The notes beneath the pieces are model-generated. The model worked only from the letters and a program-made list of their open reading frames with translations. It was not told the DNA's origin and searched no databases. Made by a program: the position numbers and the translations under genes. From the NCBI GenBank assembly GCA_946479255.1, contig CAMLFK010000027.1, positions 1 through 32,543 of the forward strand: a DNA stretch of 32,543 nucleotides, in the 5' to 3' direction. Below are positions 15,271 to 24,275 of this stretch, piece by piece (within the stretch, counting starts at the first letter, position 1; the number at the start of each line of letters is the position of its first letter). This DNA comes from an uncultured Oxalobacteraceae bacterium. GTDB taxonomy: Bacteria; Pseudomonadota; Gammaproteobacteria; Burkholderiales; Burkholderiaceae.

Positions 15271-18200
15271 TCATCGGCGCACCAGCGCCGCCGGGCAGCC
15301 GGCCCAGCTGGTGCCGGGCGGGATGAACTCGCCCTTCATCACCAGCGTCAGCGGCCCGATGCGGGCGTTGTCGCCGACCGCGGCACTGTAGAGCACCGAA
15401 CTGCGCGGCCCCAGATAGACCTTGTCGCCGATCTCGACCCGGTCGATCTTCATCACGCGGTCCTCGAACAGGTGGGTCTGCGGACAGGACAGCGCGTTCA
15501 GTTCGCTGTAGTCGCCGATGGCCACGCAGTCGAATTCGGTGATGTCGGTGGTATCGAGATAGACCCCCTTGCCGATCTTGCAGCCGAGCAGGCGAAAGGC
15601 GACCGGCAGCCAAGGCGTGCCGCGCAGGTAGCGCAAGAAGTTGGGCACCGCCAGCCCCTCGTACAGATTGGTCACGGCCTCGGAGAGCCATACAAAGCCG
15701 GTCCACATGGGCGCGGCGCGCTTGCGGTAGCGCCCCAGCAGCGTCCATTTCATGGCCAACACCATCAGGAAATTGAGCCCGCAATAGGCCAGGCCCGACA
15801 GGCCCATGTACAAGGCCACCTCGTGCCAGCGCCCCGCGTCCGCCAGGTGCATGACGTTGAACACCACCGTGTACCCCACCGCGATGACCAGCGCGTGCGG
15901 CGCCACGATCCTGAACGATTCGACCAGCGCGCGGCAAAGCCGGCGCAGCGGCGACGGCCGATACGTCAGCGATTCCGGGTAGCCGCTGGTTTCTTCGCGC
16001 GCCGGCAGGTGGATCGGCGGCGAGCCGAGCCAGGTGTCGCCGCTGGCCATTTGCGCGTTGCGCGGCGCATGGGTATGCACGCCCACCAGCACCCGTTCCG
16101 GCAGGGTCGTGCCGTCCGGCACATAGCTGCCGTTGCCGATAAAACTACGGTGCGACACCACCGTCGCCTTGGTGGTCATCCAGCCGCCGTCGATCTGCTC
16201 ATCCCCCAGCATCACGCCGTCGGCGATGAAGGTTTCGTCGCCCAGGGTCAGCATGTCGGGAACCACCCCGAGCGCGGTCGAAATCTCGGCGTCGCGGCCC
16301 ACCCTGGCGCCCAGCAGCCGGTACCAGGTCGAGGCGAAGACGGTCGCGTACATGCCGTGCAGCACATTGAGGCTCGATTCCTGGATATGGCTGACCAGCC
16401 ATTTGGCGCAGTAGACCTTGCTGTGAACGCGGTAGCGGCCCGGCTTGAGGCGTGGCAGGAAGCCCCAGCGGATGGCGGCCGACACCAGCAGCGTGAGGAC
16501 GATGAGCACCGCGCTGGCGGGAAACGCCAACAAGAAATAGCGCGCCAGTCCGGTGGCCAGGTCGCCGCCGGGCAGCCATGACAGCCTGTCGACGTCGTCG
16601 AGCCAGTCGATCAGGATGAAGCTGGGGAAAACCGGCATGAAAAACAGCGTCGACACCAGCGGCATGCCCAACATGAAGAACAAGGCTTCGCCGGCCAGGC
16701 GCAGCCCGGTCACCGCCGGACGCGGCGGCAGCTCCTGAACGAAGGGGCCAAGGTCGCGGGCGGGCGAGCCGGCCCACACGCGGCCGGGCGGCACCTTCAC
16801 GCCATCGGCCAGCGCCGACTGGCCCTCGAGATGGGCGAGAACGCCAAGCCCCGTATTTCCTTCGAGCACGCAGAATGAGGAGACGCAGGTATCGTCGCCC
16901 AGTTCAACCGGGCCCAGCAACAAGCGGCCCCGCTCGACCCGTGCATTTTCAATGTTCACCGCGTTACCGATGCTCGCGCCGTCGCCGATGCTCAGCAGGT
17001 CGGGCGCGCGCAGTGTCATCGAACCGATGATCACCGAACGCCCCACGCGGGCGCCAAGCGCGCGCAGCCACCAGTTGTACAGCGACGAGCCGCTGAGCAG
17101 GTAGGCGGGGGCGCCTTCGACCAGGCGGTCCGCCAGCCACCAACGGTAATAGGTCCAGCCCCACAGCGGATAGGAGCCGGCCCGCAGGCGCCCGGCGATG
17201 AGCCACTTGCCGGCGATGGCGAGCACGAACTCCATCAGCGTGGCGAACAGGAACACCATGATCGAGGCGGCGATCGCCCGCGCCACCGAGTCGCCCGCCT
17301 CGCCGGTGAAGTAGTGGTAGGTGAAAAAAGGGGCCAGCCACTGCGCCATGCGCAGGCTCGCCAGCGGCGGCACCGCCGCCAGCTGCGCCAGCGCGCAGGT
17401 CCAGCGCTTGATGGCCGGCGGCGGCGTCCAGTCGGCCTGGGCCTGGTGCGCCTCGTGCGGCTCGGCCAGCGCTGCCGCGATGCGCCCGACCTGGCGCTGC
17501 TGATAAATGTCGCGCACCGTGACATGGGCGAATGCCGGATCGGCGCGCAACGCGGACGCCAGACGGGCGGCAATAAAGGAATGCCCGCCCAGGTCGTTGA
17601 AAAAATCGGCTTCGCGCCGGATCGGCGTGCCGGGAAACAGCGCCGCCAGGGCCTTGAACAGGGCAGCCTCGGCGGCGGTCTCGGGCAGGTCGGACTCGCC
17701 GGCGGCGCCCGGCGCGGGGGCGCTGAGCGGCATGGCGCGCAGTGCCTTGCGGTCGATCTTGCCCGACGTCAGGCGCGGCATCTGCGCCACTTGCTCGTAG
17801 CGGCCGGGCACCATATAGGGCGGCAGCAGCGCGCTCAGCGCCTGGCGCAGGCGCGGGCCGTCGACGCCGCCGGTGCCAGAGGGCACCAGGTAGGCCACCA
17901 GTTGGTCGATGCCGTCGTCTTTGCGCAAAAGCACCGCGACCGTCCCCACGCAGGGCTGCTGCGCCAGCACCGCCTCGATCTCGCCCAGCTCCACGCGAAA
18001 GCCGCGGAGCTTGACCTGGTCGTCGGTGCGGCCCAGGCATTGCACCTGGCCGTCAGGATCGATGCGGGCCAGGTCGCCCGTGCGGTACAGGAAAGCGTCG
18101 TGCACTCCGCTGGCCCACGGGTTCGGCACGAATTTTTCGGCCGTCAGCTCGGGACGGCCCAGGTAGCCGGCCGCCAGCCCCGGCCCAGTGATGCACAGTT

Positions 18201-19296
18201 CGCCGGTCTGGCCGCGCGGCTGCAGCGCCAGCGCGGGGCCGTCGGTGCCGATCACCAGCAGGCCGTAATTGGGCAAGGGCGTGCCGATCGTGATCGGGCG
18301 TCCCGGTTCCAGGCGCGCCAGGCTGGCCGACACGGTGGCCTCGGTCGGGCCATAGGTGTTGAAAATCTGGCGCCCGGGCCGGGCCCAGCGTTCGACCAGC
18401 GATTCGGGGCACATTTCGCCGCCCAGGTTGATCAGGCGCAGCCCGGGCACGTCTTCGCTAAACAGCGCCAGCAGGGTCGGCACCGCGTGCAGCACGCTGA
18501 CGGCGTTGGCGGAGAGCATGCGCGGCAGCGTTTCCGGGTCGCCCGCGATCTCCTTCGGCCCGATCCACAGCGTGGCGCCGACCAGGTAGGCGATCCAGAT
18601 CTCTTCGAACGACATGTCGAAGGCAAGCGAAAAGCCCTGGTAGACGCGGTCGGCGGGGCCGATGCCCAGCACCTGGTTCTCGCTGCGCAGAAAATGACAG
18701 ATGCTGCGCTGCGAAATGGCGATGCCCTTGGGCTTGCCGGTCGAGCCGGAAGTATAGATGACATATGCCGGACTGTCGGGGGCGACGGCGGCGCGCCGGC
18801 GCAGCACGCGCCCGGGTTCCACCGGCATCAGCAGCAGCGGCGCCTGCCACACGGGGACATTGGCGCCGGCCAACTGGCCGGCCAGCTTTGCGCTGGTCAC
18901 GACCCCGGCCGCGGAGGCGTCCTCCAGACAGACGAGCAATCGCTCGACCGGCGTGTCCTGGTCGACCGGCAGCCAGGCCGCGCCGGCCTTGGCAATGGCG
19001 GCCTGCAGGACCAGCAAGTCGACGCCGCGTTCCATCCACAGCCCGACGATGCTGCCGGGGCCCACGCCGGCGTCGATCAGGCGTGATGCGGCCAAGTCGG
19101 CGAGGCGATCCAGTGCGCCGTAGCTGAGCTCTGTATCGCCAAAAATCAATGCAATCTGCTCGGGCGTGCGGCGCGCGCTCGCCTCGAGCAAATCAGCCAG
19201 GATCTCTTCGCGCAGCAGCGCGGGGGCGGCAGGCCCGTAGAGGATTTCGGCTCGCACGTCTGCAACTTCCGGCACGACTATCTCATCATTCATCAT
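15271..19296 (-). CDS. Pls/PosA-family non-ribosomal peptide synthetase (epsilon-poly-lysine synthetase type)
   Basis: 1341 aa. Adenylation domain (about 25-525): YTSGSTGKPKG, NTYGPTEATV, YRTGDLA, VKLRGFRVELGEIE and the SGKIDRKAL lysine. Carrier domain: LGGHSF, phosphopantetheine serine near residue 573. Then hydrophobic helices interleaved with three hexapeptide-repeat (left-handed beta-helix) domains, each followed by a proline-rich end (AGSPA, GSPPI, AGCPA). This is the architecture of Pls, which condenses one activated amino acid into short homopolymers without condensation or thioesterase domains. Aligning by eye to GrsA gives the pocket D-M-E-H-I-L-T-V-S; Glu at the third position suits a basic amino acid such as lysine or ornithine. 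The start is one of two adjacent ATGs at 19291-19296, with no clear Shine-Dalgarno sequence; the further upstream candidate is TTG. Confidence 0.9.
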   Translation of the reverse strand: MMNDEIVVPEVADVRAEILYGPAAPALLREEILADLLEASARRTPEQIALIFGDTELSYGALDRLADLAASRLIDAGVGPGSIVGLWMERGVDLLVLQAAIAKAGAAWLPVDQDTPVERLLVCLEDASAAGVVTSAKLAGQLAGANVPVWQAPLLLMPVEPGRVLRRRAAVAPDSPAYVIYTSGSTGKPKGIAISQRSICHFLRSENQVLGIGPADRVYQGFSLAFDMSFEEIWIAYLVGATLWIGPKEIAGDPETLPRMLSANAVSVLHAVPTLLALFSEDVPGLRLINLGGEMCPESLVERWARPGRQIFNTYGPTEATVSASLARLEPGRPITIGTPLPNYGLLVIGTDGPALALQPRGQTGELCITGPGLAAGYLGRPELTAEKFVPNPWASGVHDAFLYRTGDLARIDPDGQVQCLGRTDDQVKLRGFRVELGEIEAVLAQQPCVGTVAVLLRKDDGIDQLVAYLVPSGTGGVDGPRLRQALSALLPPYMVPGRYEQVAQMPRLTSGKIDRKALRAMPLSAPAPGAAGESDLPETAAEAALFKALAALFPGTPIRREADFFNDLGGHSFIAARLASALRADPAFAHVTVRDIYQQRQVGRIAAALAEPHEAHQAQADWTPPPAIKRWTCALAQLAAVPPLASLRMAQWLAPFFTYHYFTGEAGDSVARAIAASIMVFLFATLMEFVLAIAGKWLIAGRLRAGSYPLWGWTYYRWWLADRLVEGAPAYLLSGSSLYNWWLRALGARVGRSVIIGSMTLRAPDLLSIGDGASIGNAVNIENARVERGRLLLGPVELGDDTCVSSFCVLEGNTGLGVLAHLEGQSALADGVKVPPGRVWAGSPARDLGPFVQELPPRPAVTGLRLAGEALFFMLGMPLVSTLFFMPVFPSFILIDWLDDVDRLSWLPGGDLATGLARYFLLAFPASAVLIVLTLLVSAAIRWGFLPRLKPGRYRVHSKVYCAKWLVSHIQESSLNVLHGMYATVFASTWYRLLGARVGRDAEISTALGVVPDMLTLGDETFIADGVMLGDEQIDGGWMTTKATVVSHRSFIGNGSYVPDGTTLPERVLVGVHTHAPRNAQMASGDTWLGSPPIHLPAREETSGYPESLTYRPSPLRRLCRALVESFRIVAPHALVIAVGYTVVFNVMHLADAGRWHEVALYMGLSGLAYCGLNFLMVLAMKWTLLGRYRKRAAPMWTGFVWLSEAVTNLYEGLAVPNFLRYLRGTPWLPVAFRLLGCKIGKGVYLDTTDITEFDCVAIGDYSELNALSCPQTHLFEDRVMKIDRVEIGDKVYLGPRSSVLYSAAVGDNARIGPLTLVMKGEFIPPGTSWAGCPAALVRR

Positions 19297-19337
19297 CGAC
19301 TTTTGGCATGTGCGGACCGCTCCGCATTTAGCTCTAC

Positions 19338-19365
19338 CATATAGCAATATTGTCGGCGATTCCAA
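19338..19365 (-). promoter_or_regulatory. Candidate promoter for the peptide synthetase
   Basis: On the minus strand TTGGAA (19360-19365; 4 of 6) and TATATG (19338-19343; 4 of 6) are spaced by 16 bp, about 45 bp before the start. The surrounding 19297-19437 gap shows a local rise in AT content. Modest support only. Confidence 0.35.
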
Positions 19366-19437
19366 GGTGTCGCGAGGAAAATCTTTCCTTGTGCGCTAAG
19401 AGTTCTCTACGGAAATTGACGTGCGAAAACACATCGG

Positions 19438-19878
19438 CTAAGGGCCACACTTGACCCCGACGACATCGTTGAACATGCCATCGCGCCAGAAGGTGGCGCG
19501 CCAGCGGTAGGTGCCGGGGCCGATGAACAGCAGCTCCCACTCGCGCATCCCGGCCGGCAGGCCGGTCACCTTGTCGTCGTAGCGGATCACCAGCATATTG
19601 GCCGATTCGCGCAGCACGGCGGCGCCGTACTCCCGAAGCTCGGGCCCGGCCCCGATCCGCCACGGGCGATCCAGCTTGAACAGCAATTGCTTGCGGTCGG
19701 CTGAGAGCTCGAAGCGGTGATGGACATTATCGGGCCGGCAGCCGAAGGCGTTGCGCACGCTCTCGGCCCATTCGCCGGCCAGCAGCGCGGTATTAAACTG
19801 CTCGGCATGCGCGCCATTGGCGGCGGCAAAAAGAAGAAGTAAGACTAAACGGCTAAAACGCATGACAACCCGAGGCAT
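19438..19878 (-). CDS. Exported hypothetical protein, 146 aa
   Basis: A cleavable signal peptide is evident: basic start (MPRVVMRFSR), hydrophobic core LVLLLLFAAA and a cleavage-like AHA-EQ near residue 25. The mature part is about 120 residues with the pattern of a small beta-barrel or lipocalin-like fold (alternating strands such as KQLLFKL, AVLRESANMLVIRYDD, REWELLFIGPGTYRWRATFW) and two cysteines (FGCRPD and VKCGP) that may form a disulphide in the periplasm. The family is not recognised. The start is either the ATG at 19878 (GAGG ten bases upstream) or 19863 (no Shine-Dalgarno); a strong palindrome overlaps the first. It lies 32 bp after the nitrate reductase stop and could be the last gene of that operon. 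Confidence 0.72.
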   Translation of the reverse strand: MPRVVMRFSRLVLLLLFAAANGAHAEQFNTALLAGEWAESVRNAFGCRPDNVHHRFELSADRKQLLFKLDRPWRIGAGPELREYGAAVLRESANMLVIRYDDKVTGLPAGMREWELLFIGPGTYRWRATFWRDGMFNDVVGVKCGP

Positions 19879-19893
19879 GGATACATGCCTCGG
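19870..19893. promoter_or_regulatory. Perfect hairpin spanning the start of the exported protein gene
   Basis: CCGAGGCATG (19870-19879), loop GATA, CATGCCTCGG (19884-19893) form a perfect stem of 10 bp. It contains both the ATG at 19876-19878 and the GAGG just upstream of it, so folding would hide the ribosome-binding site. Alternatively it is a terminator for the nitrate reductase gene, but no T-run follows. Confidence 0.5.
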
Positions 19894-19910
19894 ATCATAC
19901 CCGATTCAAC

Positions 19911-22634
19911 TTATGCCGCTTCGCGGGCGCGCGTCTCGATCAGGATCTGCTTGATCTCCGGTACGCAGGAGCCACAGTTACCGCCCGCCTTCACGCACGC
20001 GGTCACTTGCGCCACGCTGCTCAGGTTCTGCTCGACGATGGCATTGCAGATCGTATTGCGGCCCACGCCGAAGCAGGAGCACACGGTCGGACCGGTGTCC
20101 TCGCGCTTGCCCAGCGACTGGCCCGCCAGCAGGCCGGCGCGGTCGGCCAGGCTCAGGCTTTCGCTGGCGAACAGGCCGGCCAGCCAGGCGCGCGACGGCA
20201 GGTCCGGGCGCGGCGACAGGAATACGCACTGCTCGATGCGTTCGTCCACCAGGTGCACGGCGCGGTACACGCCGTCGCTGCTATCCTCGTAATCGAGCCA
20301 GTCGGCGTCATCTTCCTTCACGCCAAGCAGCGCCCGCGCCCAGGCGGCGCGGTCCTTCTGCACCGCGCGCCCCGCCATCTCGTAGCGCGCAAAGCCCTTG
20401 CCCTGCACCCTCGTCCAGTGCGCCACGCCTTCAAGCGGCAGCTCGGTGCGCGACAGCACGAAGGCGTGCCAGCTCACGCCGAAGCGCTCCACCATCACCG
20501 GCGTGTGCTTGAATTCCGGTTCGCCCGAGACCGGGTCGACCACCGGATTGACCACGGTGCCCACGCGGGCGTCGGACGCGGTCTGGCCGTTCCAGTGGAT
20601 CGGCACGAACACGCTGCCGCGCGCGATGCCGCCGCTGTGCTGCACGCGTGCCACCATGGCGCCCCACTCGCTCGATACCCGCGCCAGCTCGCCTTCACGC
20701 ACGCCGAACAGCAAGGCGTCCTGCGGATGGATGTCGATGAAGGACTCGGAGACGTGGTCGGCCAGGCGCGGCGCCTTGCCGGTGCGCGACATCGTGTGCC
20801 ACTGGTCGCGTACCCGTCCGGTATTGAGCACCAGCGGGAATTCGCCGCCCGGCTTGTTGGCCGGCGCGCGCGGCGCGGTCGCGACAAAGCGCGCCTTGCC
20901 GTCCAGGTGGGCGAAACGGCCGTCGCCGAACAGGCGTTCAGTGCCGCCCATGCTGCCCTCAAGATCGCGCTTGACCGGCCACTGGACCGGCTCGAAGTCG
21001 TCGTACTCGCGCGCCGACATGCCGGCCATGCCGGACAGGTCGAGCATGCGCGCCAGCGGACCCGGCTCGTTGCGGAAGCCGGTGAGGCGCGCGTGTTCGT
21101 CGAAAATCTCGGCCGGCGAATTGAAATCGAAGCCTTCGTAGCCCATGCGTTTGGCCACATCGCACATGATGCGCCAGTCGGCCCGCGCTTCGCCCGGCGC
21201 GGGCATGAAGGCCCGCTGGCGCGAAATGCGGCGTTCGGAATTGGTGACCGTGCCATCCTTCTCGCCCCAGCCCAGGGCCGGCAGCAGCACGTCGGCGAAG
21301 GTATTGGTGTCGGTATTCTGGTTGATGTCGGAGACCACCACCAGCTCGCATTTCTCGAGCGCGCGCTGGATCTGGTTGGCGTCCGGCAGGCTGACCATGG
21401 GATTGGTCGCCATCACCCAGACCGCCTTGACCTTGCCCGACTCGATCGCGCGGAACAGGTCGACCGCCTTGAGGCCCATCTCGCTGGCGATGGCCGGCGA
21501 ACCCCAGAAGGTCTGGACCAGCTCGCGATGGCCTGGATTGAGCACGTCCATGTGAGCGGCCAGCATATTGGCCAGGCCCCCTACTTCGCGCCCGCCCATG
21601 GCGTTGGGCTGGCCGGTGATGGAAAACGGCCCCATGCCGGCCTGGCCGATGCGGCCGGTCAGCAGGTGGCAGTTGATGATGCTGTTGACTTTATCGGTGC
21701 CGGCGGTCGACTGGTTCACACCCATCGAGAAGGCGGTGATGACTTTGGTGGTGGCGGCGAACGAGGCGTAAAAGCCGCGCAGCACTTCCGGGTCGAGGCG
21801 GCAATGGCGCGCCACGGCTTCCACATCGAGCGCGTCGACGGCCGCCGCCAGGGCTTCGTCCAGGCCGCTGGTGTTGGCGGCAACAAAATCGTCGTTACGC
21901 GCGCCGTTCCGGGACAGGTACTGTAATAAACCGTTGAACAGCATCACGTCGGTGCCCGGCTTGACCGGCAGGTGCAGGTCGGCCATGTCGCAGGTGGCGG
22001 TGCGGCGCGGGTCGACCACGACGACCTGCACTTCAGGACGCGCTTCCTTCAGGCGCGTGATGCGCTGGAACAGGATCGGATGGCACCAGGCGGCGTTCGA
22101 GCCGACCAGCACGATCATGTCGGCCTGGTCGAAATCTTCGTAGTTACCCGGCACCAGATCGCCGCCGAAGGCGCGCTTGTGGCCGGCCACGGCCGACGAC
22201 ATGCACAGGCGCGAGTTGGTGTCGATGTTGGCGCTGCCGACGTAACCCTTCATCAGCTTGTTGGCGACGTAGTAGTCCTCGGTCAGCAGCTGGCCGGAGA
22301 CGTACAGGGCCACCGAATCCGGGCCGTGCTCATCGATGATGGCGCGCAGGCCGCCGGCCACCCGGCCGATCGCTTCATCCCACGAAACCTGGCGCAGCAC
22401 GCCGTCTTCGCGCACTTGCGGATGCAGCAGGCGTCCCTCCAGGCCGACCGTTTCGGCCAGGGCCGAGCCCTTGACGCACAGGCGGCCGCGGTTGGCCGGA
22501 TGCTCGGTGTCGCCAACAATGGCAATGGCGCCGTCCGGCAGCGCTGTGGCGCTGACGCCGCAACCGACGCCGCAATACGGGCAGGTGCTGCGCACCGCTT
22601 TGGGGATGGGAGAGACGATGGGAGAGAAAATCAC
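19911..22634 (-). CDS. nasA: Assimilatory nitrate reductase, molybdopterin catalytic subunit
   Basis: Cytosolic Mo-bis-MGD enzyme that reduces nitrate to nitrite, 907 aa. The N-terminal 4Fe-4S site uses C18, C21, C25 and C53 (CPYCGVGC ... GRLC). The Mo-ligand cysteine is in NSRLCMSSAV. The molybdopterin-dinucleotide binding domain is C-terminal, and the last 60 residues are a BFD-like 2Fe-2S domain with CxC (CSCFGVG) and CxxC (GGNCGSC), typical of NasA of the Klebsiella type and absent from NapA. The GTG at 22634 is chosen: CGGAG precedes it by five bases, and the alternative TTG at 22661 lacks a ribosome-binding site. Last main gene of the nitrate operon, 42 bp after the FAD oxidoreductase, its probable electron donor. 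Confidence 0.95.
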   Translation of the reverse strand: MIFSPIVSPIPKAVRSTCPYCGVGCGVSATALPDGAIAIVGDTEHPANRGRLCVKGSALAETVGLEGRLLHPQVREDGVLRQVSWDEAIGRVAGGLRAIIDEHGPDSVALYVSGQLLTEDYYVANKLMKGYVGSANIDTNSRLCMSSAVAGHKRAFGGDLVPGNYEDFDQADMIVLVGSNAAWCHPILFQRITRLKEARPEVQVVVVDPRRTATCDMADLHLPVKPGTDVMLFNGLLQYLSRNGARNDDFVAANTSGLDEALAAAVDALDVEAVARHCRLDPEVLRGFYASFAATTKVITAFSMGVNQSTAGTDKVNSIINCHLLTGRIGQAGMGPFSITGQPNAMGGREVGGLANMLAAHMDVLNPGHRELVQTFWGSPAIASEMGLKAVDLFRAIESGKVKAVWVMATNPMVSLPDANQIQRALEKCELVVVSDINQNTDTNTFADVLLPALGWGEKDGTVTNSERRISRQRAFMPAPGEARADWRIMCDVAKRMGYEGFDFNSPAEIFDEHARLTGFRNEPGPLARMLDLSGMAGMSAREYDDFEPVQWPVKRDLEGSMGGTERLFGDGRFAHLDGKARFVATAPRAPANKPGGEFPLVLNTGRVRDQWHTMSRTGKAPRLADHVSESFIDIHPQDALLFGVREGELARVSSEWGAMVARVQHSGGIARGSVFVPIHWNGQTASDARVGTVVNPVVDPVSGEPEFKHTPVMVERFGVSWHAFVLSRTELPLEGVAHWTRVQGKGFARYEMAGRAVQKDRAAWARALLGVKEDDADWLDYEDSSDGVYRAVHLVDERIEQCVFLSPRPDLPSRAWLAGLFASESLSLADRAGLLAGQSLGKREDTGPTVCSCFGVGRNTICNAIVEQNLSSVAQVTACVKAGGNCGSCVPEIKQILIETRAREAA

Positions 22635-22676
22635 GTTAGCTCCGTATTTCTTAAACTGCAATTACTAAGGCGGCTC

Positions 22677-23906
22677 TTAAGCAGCCTGGGCGCACAATGC
22701 TTCGCCAAACAAGAGGCGGCTGCGCATGGCGGAGATATCCGTGCGGTTCTGAATGAGGTTGAAGTACCAGGGTCCGTCCTGCACATCGCCATATAGTACT
22801 GCGCCGGCGATCCGGTTGCCCGCCAAAACCAGGCGTTTGTACACGCCCCGGCGCGGGTCGCGCAGCACCAGGTCTTCGCTGCCTTCGCCGCCGATGAAGT
22901 CGCCCACCGAATACAGGTCGACGCCGGTCACCTTCAGCTTGGTTGGAGTGGCCTGCTGCACGAAGCGGCGCACGCCGGCGCATGCCAGGTGGGCGCCGGC
23001 TACCTTGGCCTGATCCCAGATCGGGGCCACCAGGCCGAAGGTGGCGCTCCTGTGCTGCACGCACTCGCCGACCGCGTAGATGCGCGGATCGTAAGTCTGC
23101 AGGGTGTCGTCGACCACGATGGCGCGGTCGCAATGCAGCCCGGCTTCCTTGGCCAGTGCGATGTTCGGGCGCACGCCGGCGGTCATCACCACCAGGTCGG
23201 CCGGGATTTCCTGGCCATCCTTGAAGCGCACCGAGCGCACGCGCTCGTCGCCGATGATCTCGGCGGTATGCGCCTCGAGCATGAAGTTAAAGCCGCGACC
23301 TTCCAGCGCGCTCTTGAGCAGCGCGGCGGCCGGCTTGTCGAGCTGCTGGTTCATCAGGCTGTCGGTCACGTGCACCACGGTTACCTGCATGCCGCGCCGC
23401 AGCAGGCCGTTGGCCGCTTCCAGGCCGAGCAGGCCGCCGCCGATCACCACCGCATGGCCGCCGCTCTTGGCCGCTTCCAGCATGGTGTCGACATCGTTGA
23501 TGTCCCTAAAACCGATCACGCCAGGCAGCTTGTGCCCCGGGACCGGAATGATGAACGGGGTCGAGCCGGTCGCCAGCAGCAGGCGGTCGTACCAGACTTC
23601 GCGGCCCGAGCGCGAGCGCACAAAGCGGCGCTTGCGGTCGATATGCACGACCGGGTCGCCGGCGAACAGCGTGATGCCGTTCTCGACGTACCACTCGCGC
23701 GTGTGCAACATGATGTCTTCGATCTTCTTCTCGCCGGCCAGGACCGGCGACAGCAGGATGCGATTGTAGTTACCGTGCGGCTCGGCGCCGAACACGGTGA
23801 TGTCGTACATGTCCGGCGCGAGTTTCAGCAGTTCCTCGACCGTGCGCATGCCGGCCATGCCGTTGCCGATCACGACCAGAGATTGTCTCGCGGCGGGGGA
23901 AGTCAT
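22677..23906 (-). CDS. FAD-dependent NAD(P)H oxidoreductase of the nitrate operon (NirB N-half paralogue)
   Basis: 409 aa. Two Rossmann folds are seen: FAD-binding VVIGNGMAGMRTVEEL (residues 11-26) and NAD(P)-binding VVIGGGLLGLEAANGLL near residue 152, with the ATGSTPFIIP strand and the FAD-contacting YAVGECVQHRSATFG block near 288. It is closely similar in layout to the first 400 residues of NirB but stops before the BFD and sirohaem domains. By position and analogy with the small NADH-oxidising subunit (NasC-like), it probably feeds electrons to NasA through the NasA 2Fe-2S domain. The ATG at 23906 overlaps the nirD stop (ATGA), which argues for translational coupling; an upstream in-frame start at 23981 would lie inside nirD. 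Confidence 0.88.
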   Translation of the reverse strand: MTSPAARQSLVVIGNGMAGMRTVEELLKLAPDMYDITVFGAEPHGNYNRILLSPVLAGEKKIEDIMLHTREWYVENGITLFAGDPVVHIDRKRRFVRSRSGREVWYDRLLLATGSTPFIIPVPGHKLPGVIGFRDINDVDTMLEAAKSGGHAVVIGGGLLGLEAANGLLRRGMQVTVVHVTDSLMNQQLDKPAAALLKSALEGRGFNFMLEAHTAEIIGDERVRSVRFKDGQEIPADLVVMTAGVRPNIALAKEAGLHCDRAIVVDDTLQTYDPRIYAVGECVQHRSATFGLVAPIWDQAKVAGAHLACAGVRRFVQQATPTKLKVTGVDLYSVGDFIGGEGSEDLVLRDPRRGVYKRLVLAGNRIAGAVLYGDVQDGPWYFNLIQNRTDISAMRSRLLFGEALCAQAA

Positions 23907-24250
23907 GCGTTGACCCAGACCTTTCCGCCTTCGATACGGGCAGCGTAAGCCTGCACCGAGTTGGCCGGCGCTTCCAGGCACTCGCCGGTGTTCAGGTCGA
24001 AGTGCTGCTTGTAGATCGGCGAGGCGACCACGATGCGCTCGCCCAGGCTGCCGATCAGGCCGCGCGAGATGACGGCCGCGCCGCTGTTCGGATCGAAGTT
24101 ATTGATCGCCAGGACCTTTTCTTCAGGTCCGGCGATGCGGAACACGGCGATCTGCTCGCCATTGACCAGGGCTGCCACGCCGGTGTTCGGCACGATCTCG
24201 TCGATCGAGCAGATGGCGGTCCAGTTATCCAGTTGAATATCGCGATGCAT
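23903..24250 (-). CDS. nirD: Assimilatory nitrite reductase small subunit
   Basis: 115 aa. Rieske-like fold that accompanies NirB in NADH-dependent reduction of nitrite to ammonia. As in other NirD proteins the Cys-His iron-sulphur ligands of true Rieske domains are missing; the family blocks AICSIDEIVPNTGVAAL, the ISRGLIGSLGE segment and YKQHFDLNTGECLE are present. AGGAG lies eight bases before the ATG. It is 25 bp downstream of nirB and overlaps the following FAD oxidoreductase by four bases. Confidence 0.95.
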   Translation of the reverse strand: MHRDIQLDNWTAICSIDEIVPNTGVAALVNGEQIAVFRIAGPEEKVLAINNFDPNSGAAVISRGLIGSLGERIVVASPIYKQHFDLNTGECLEAPANSVQAYAARIEGGKVWVNA

Positions 24251-24275
24251 GTGAGGTTCTCCTAAATAAGATGGA

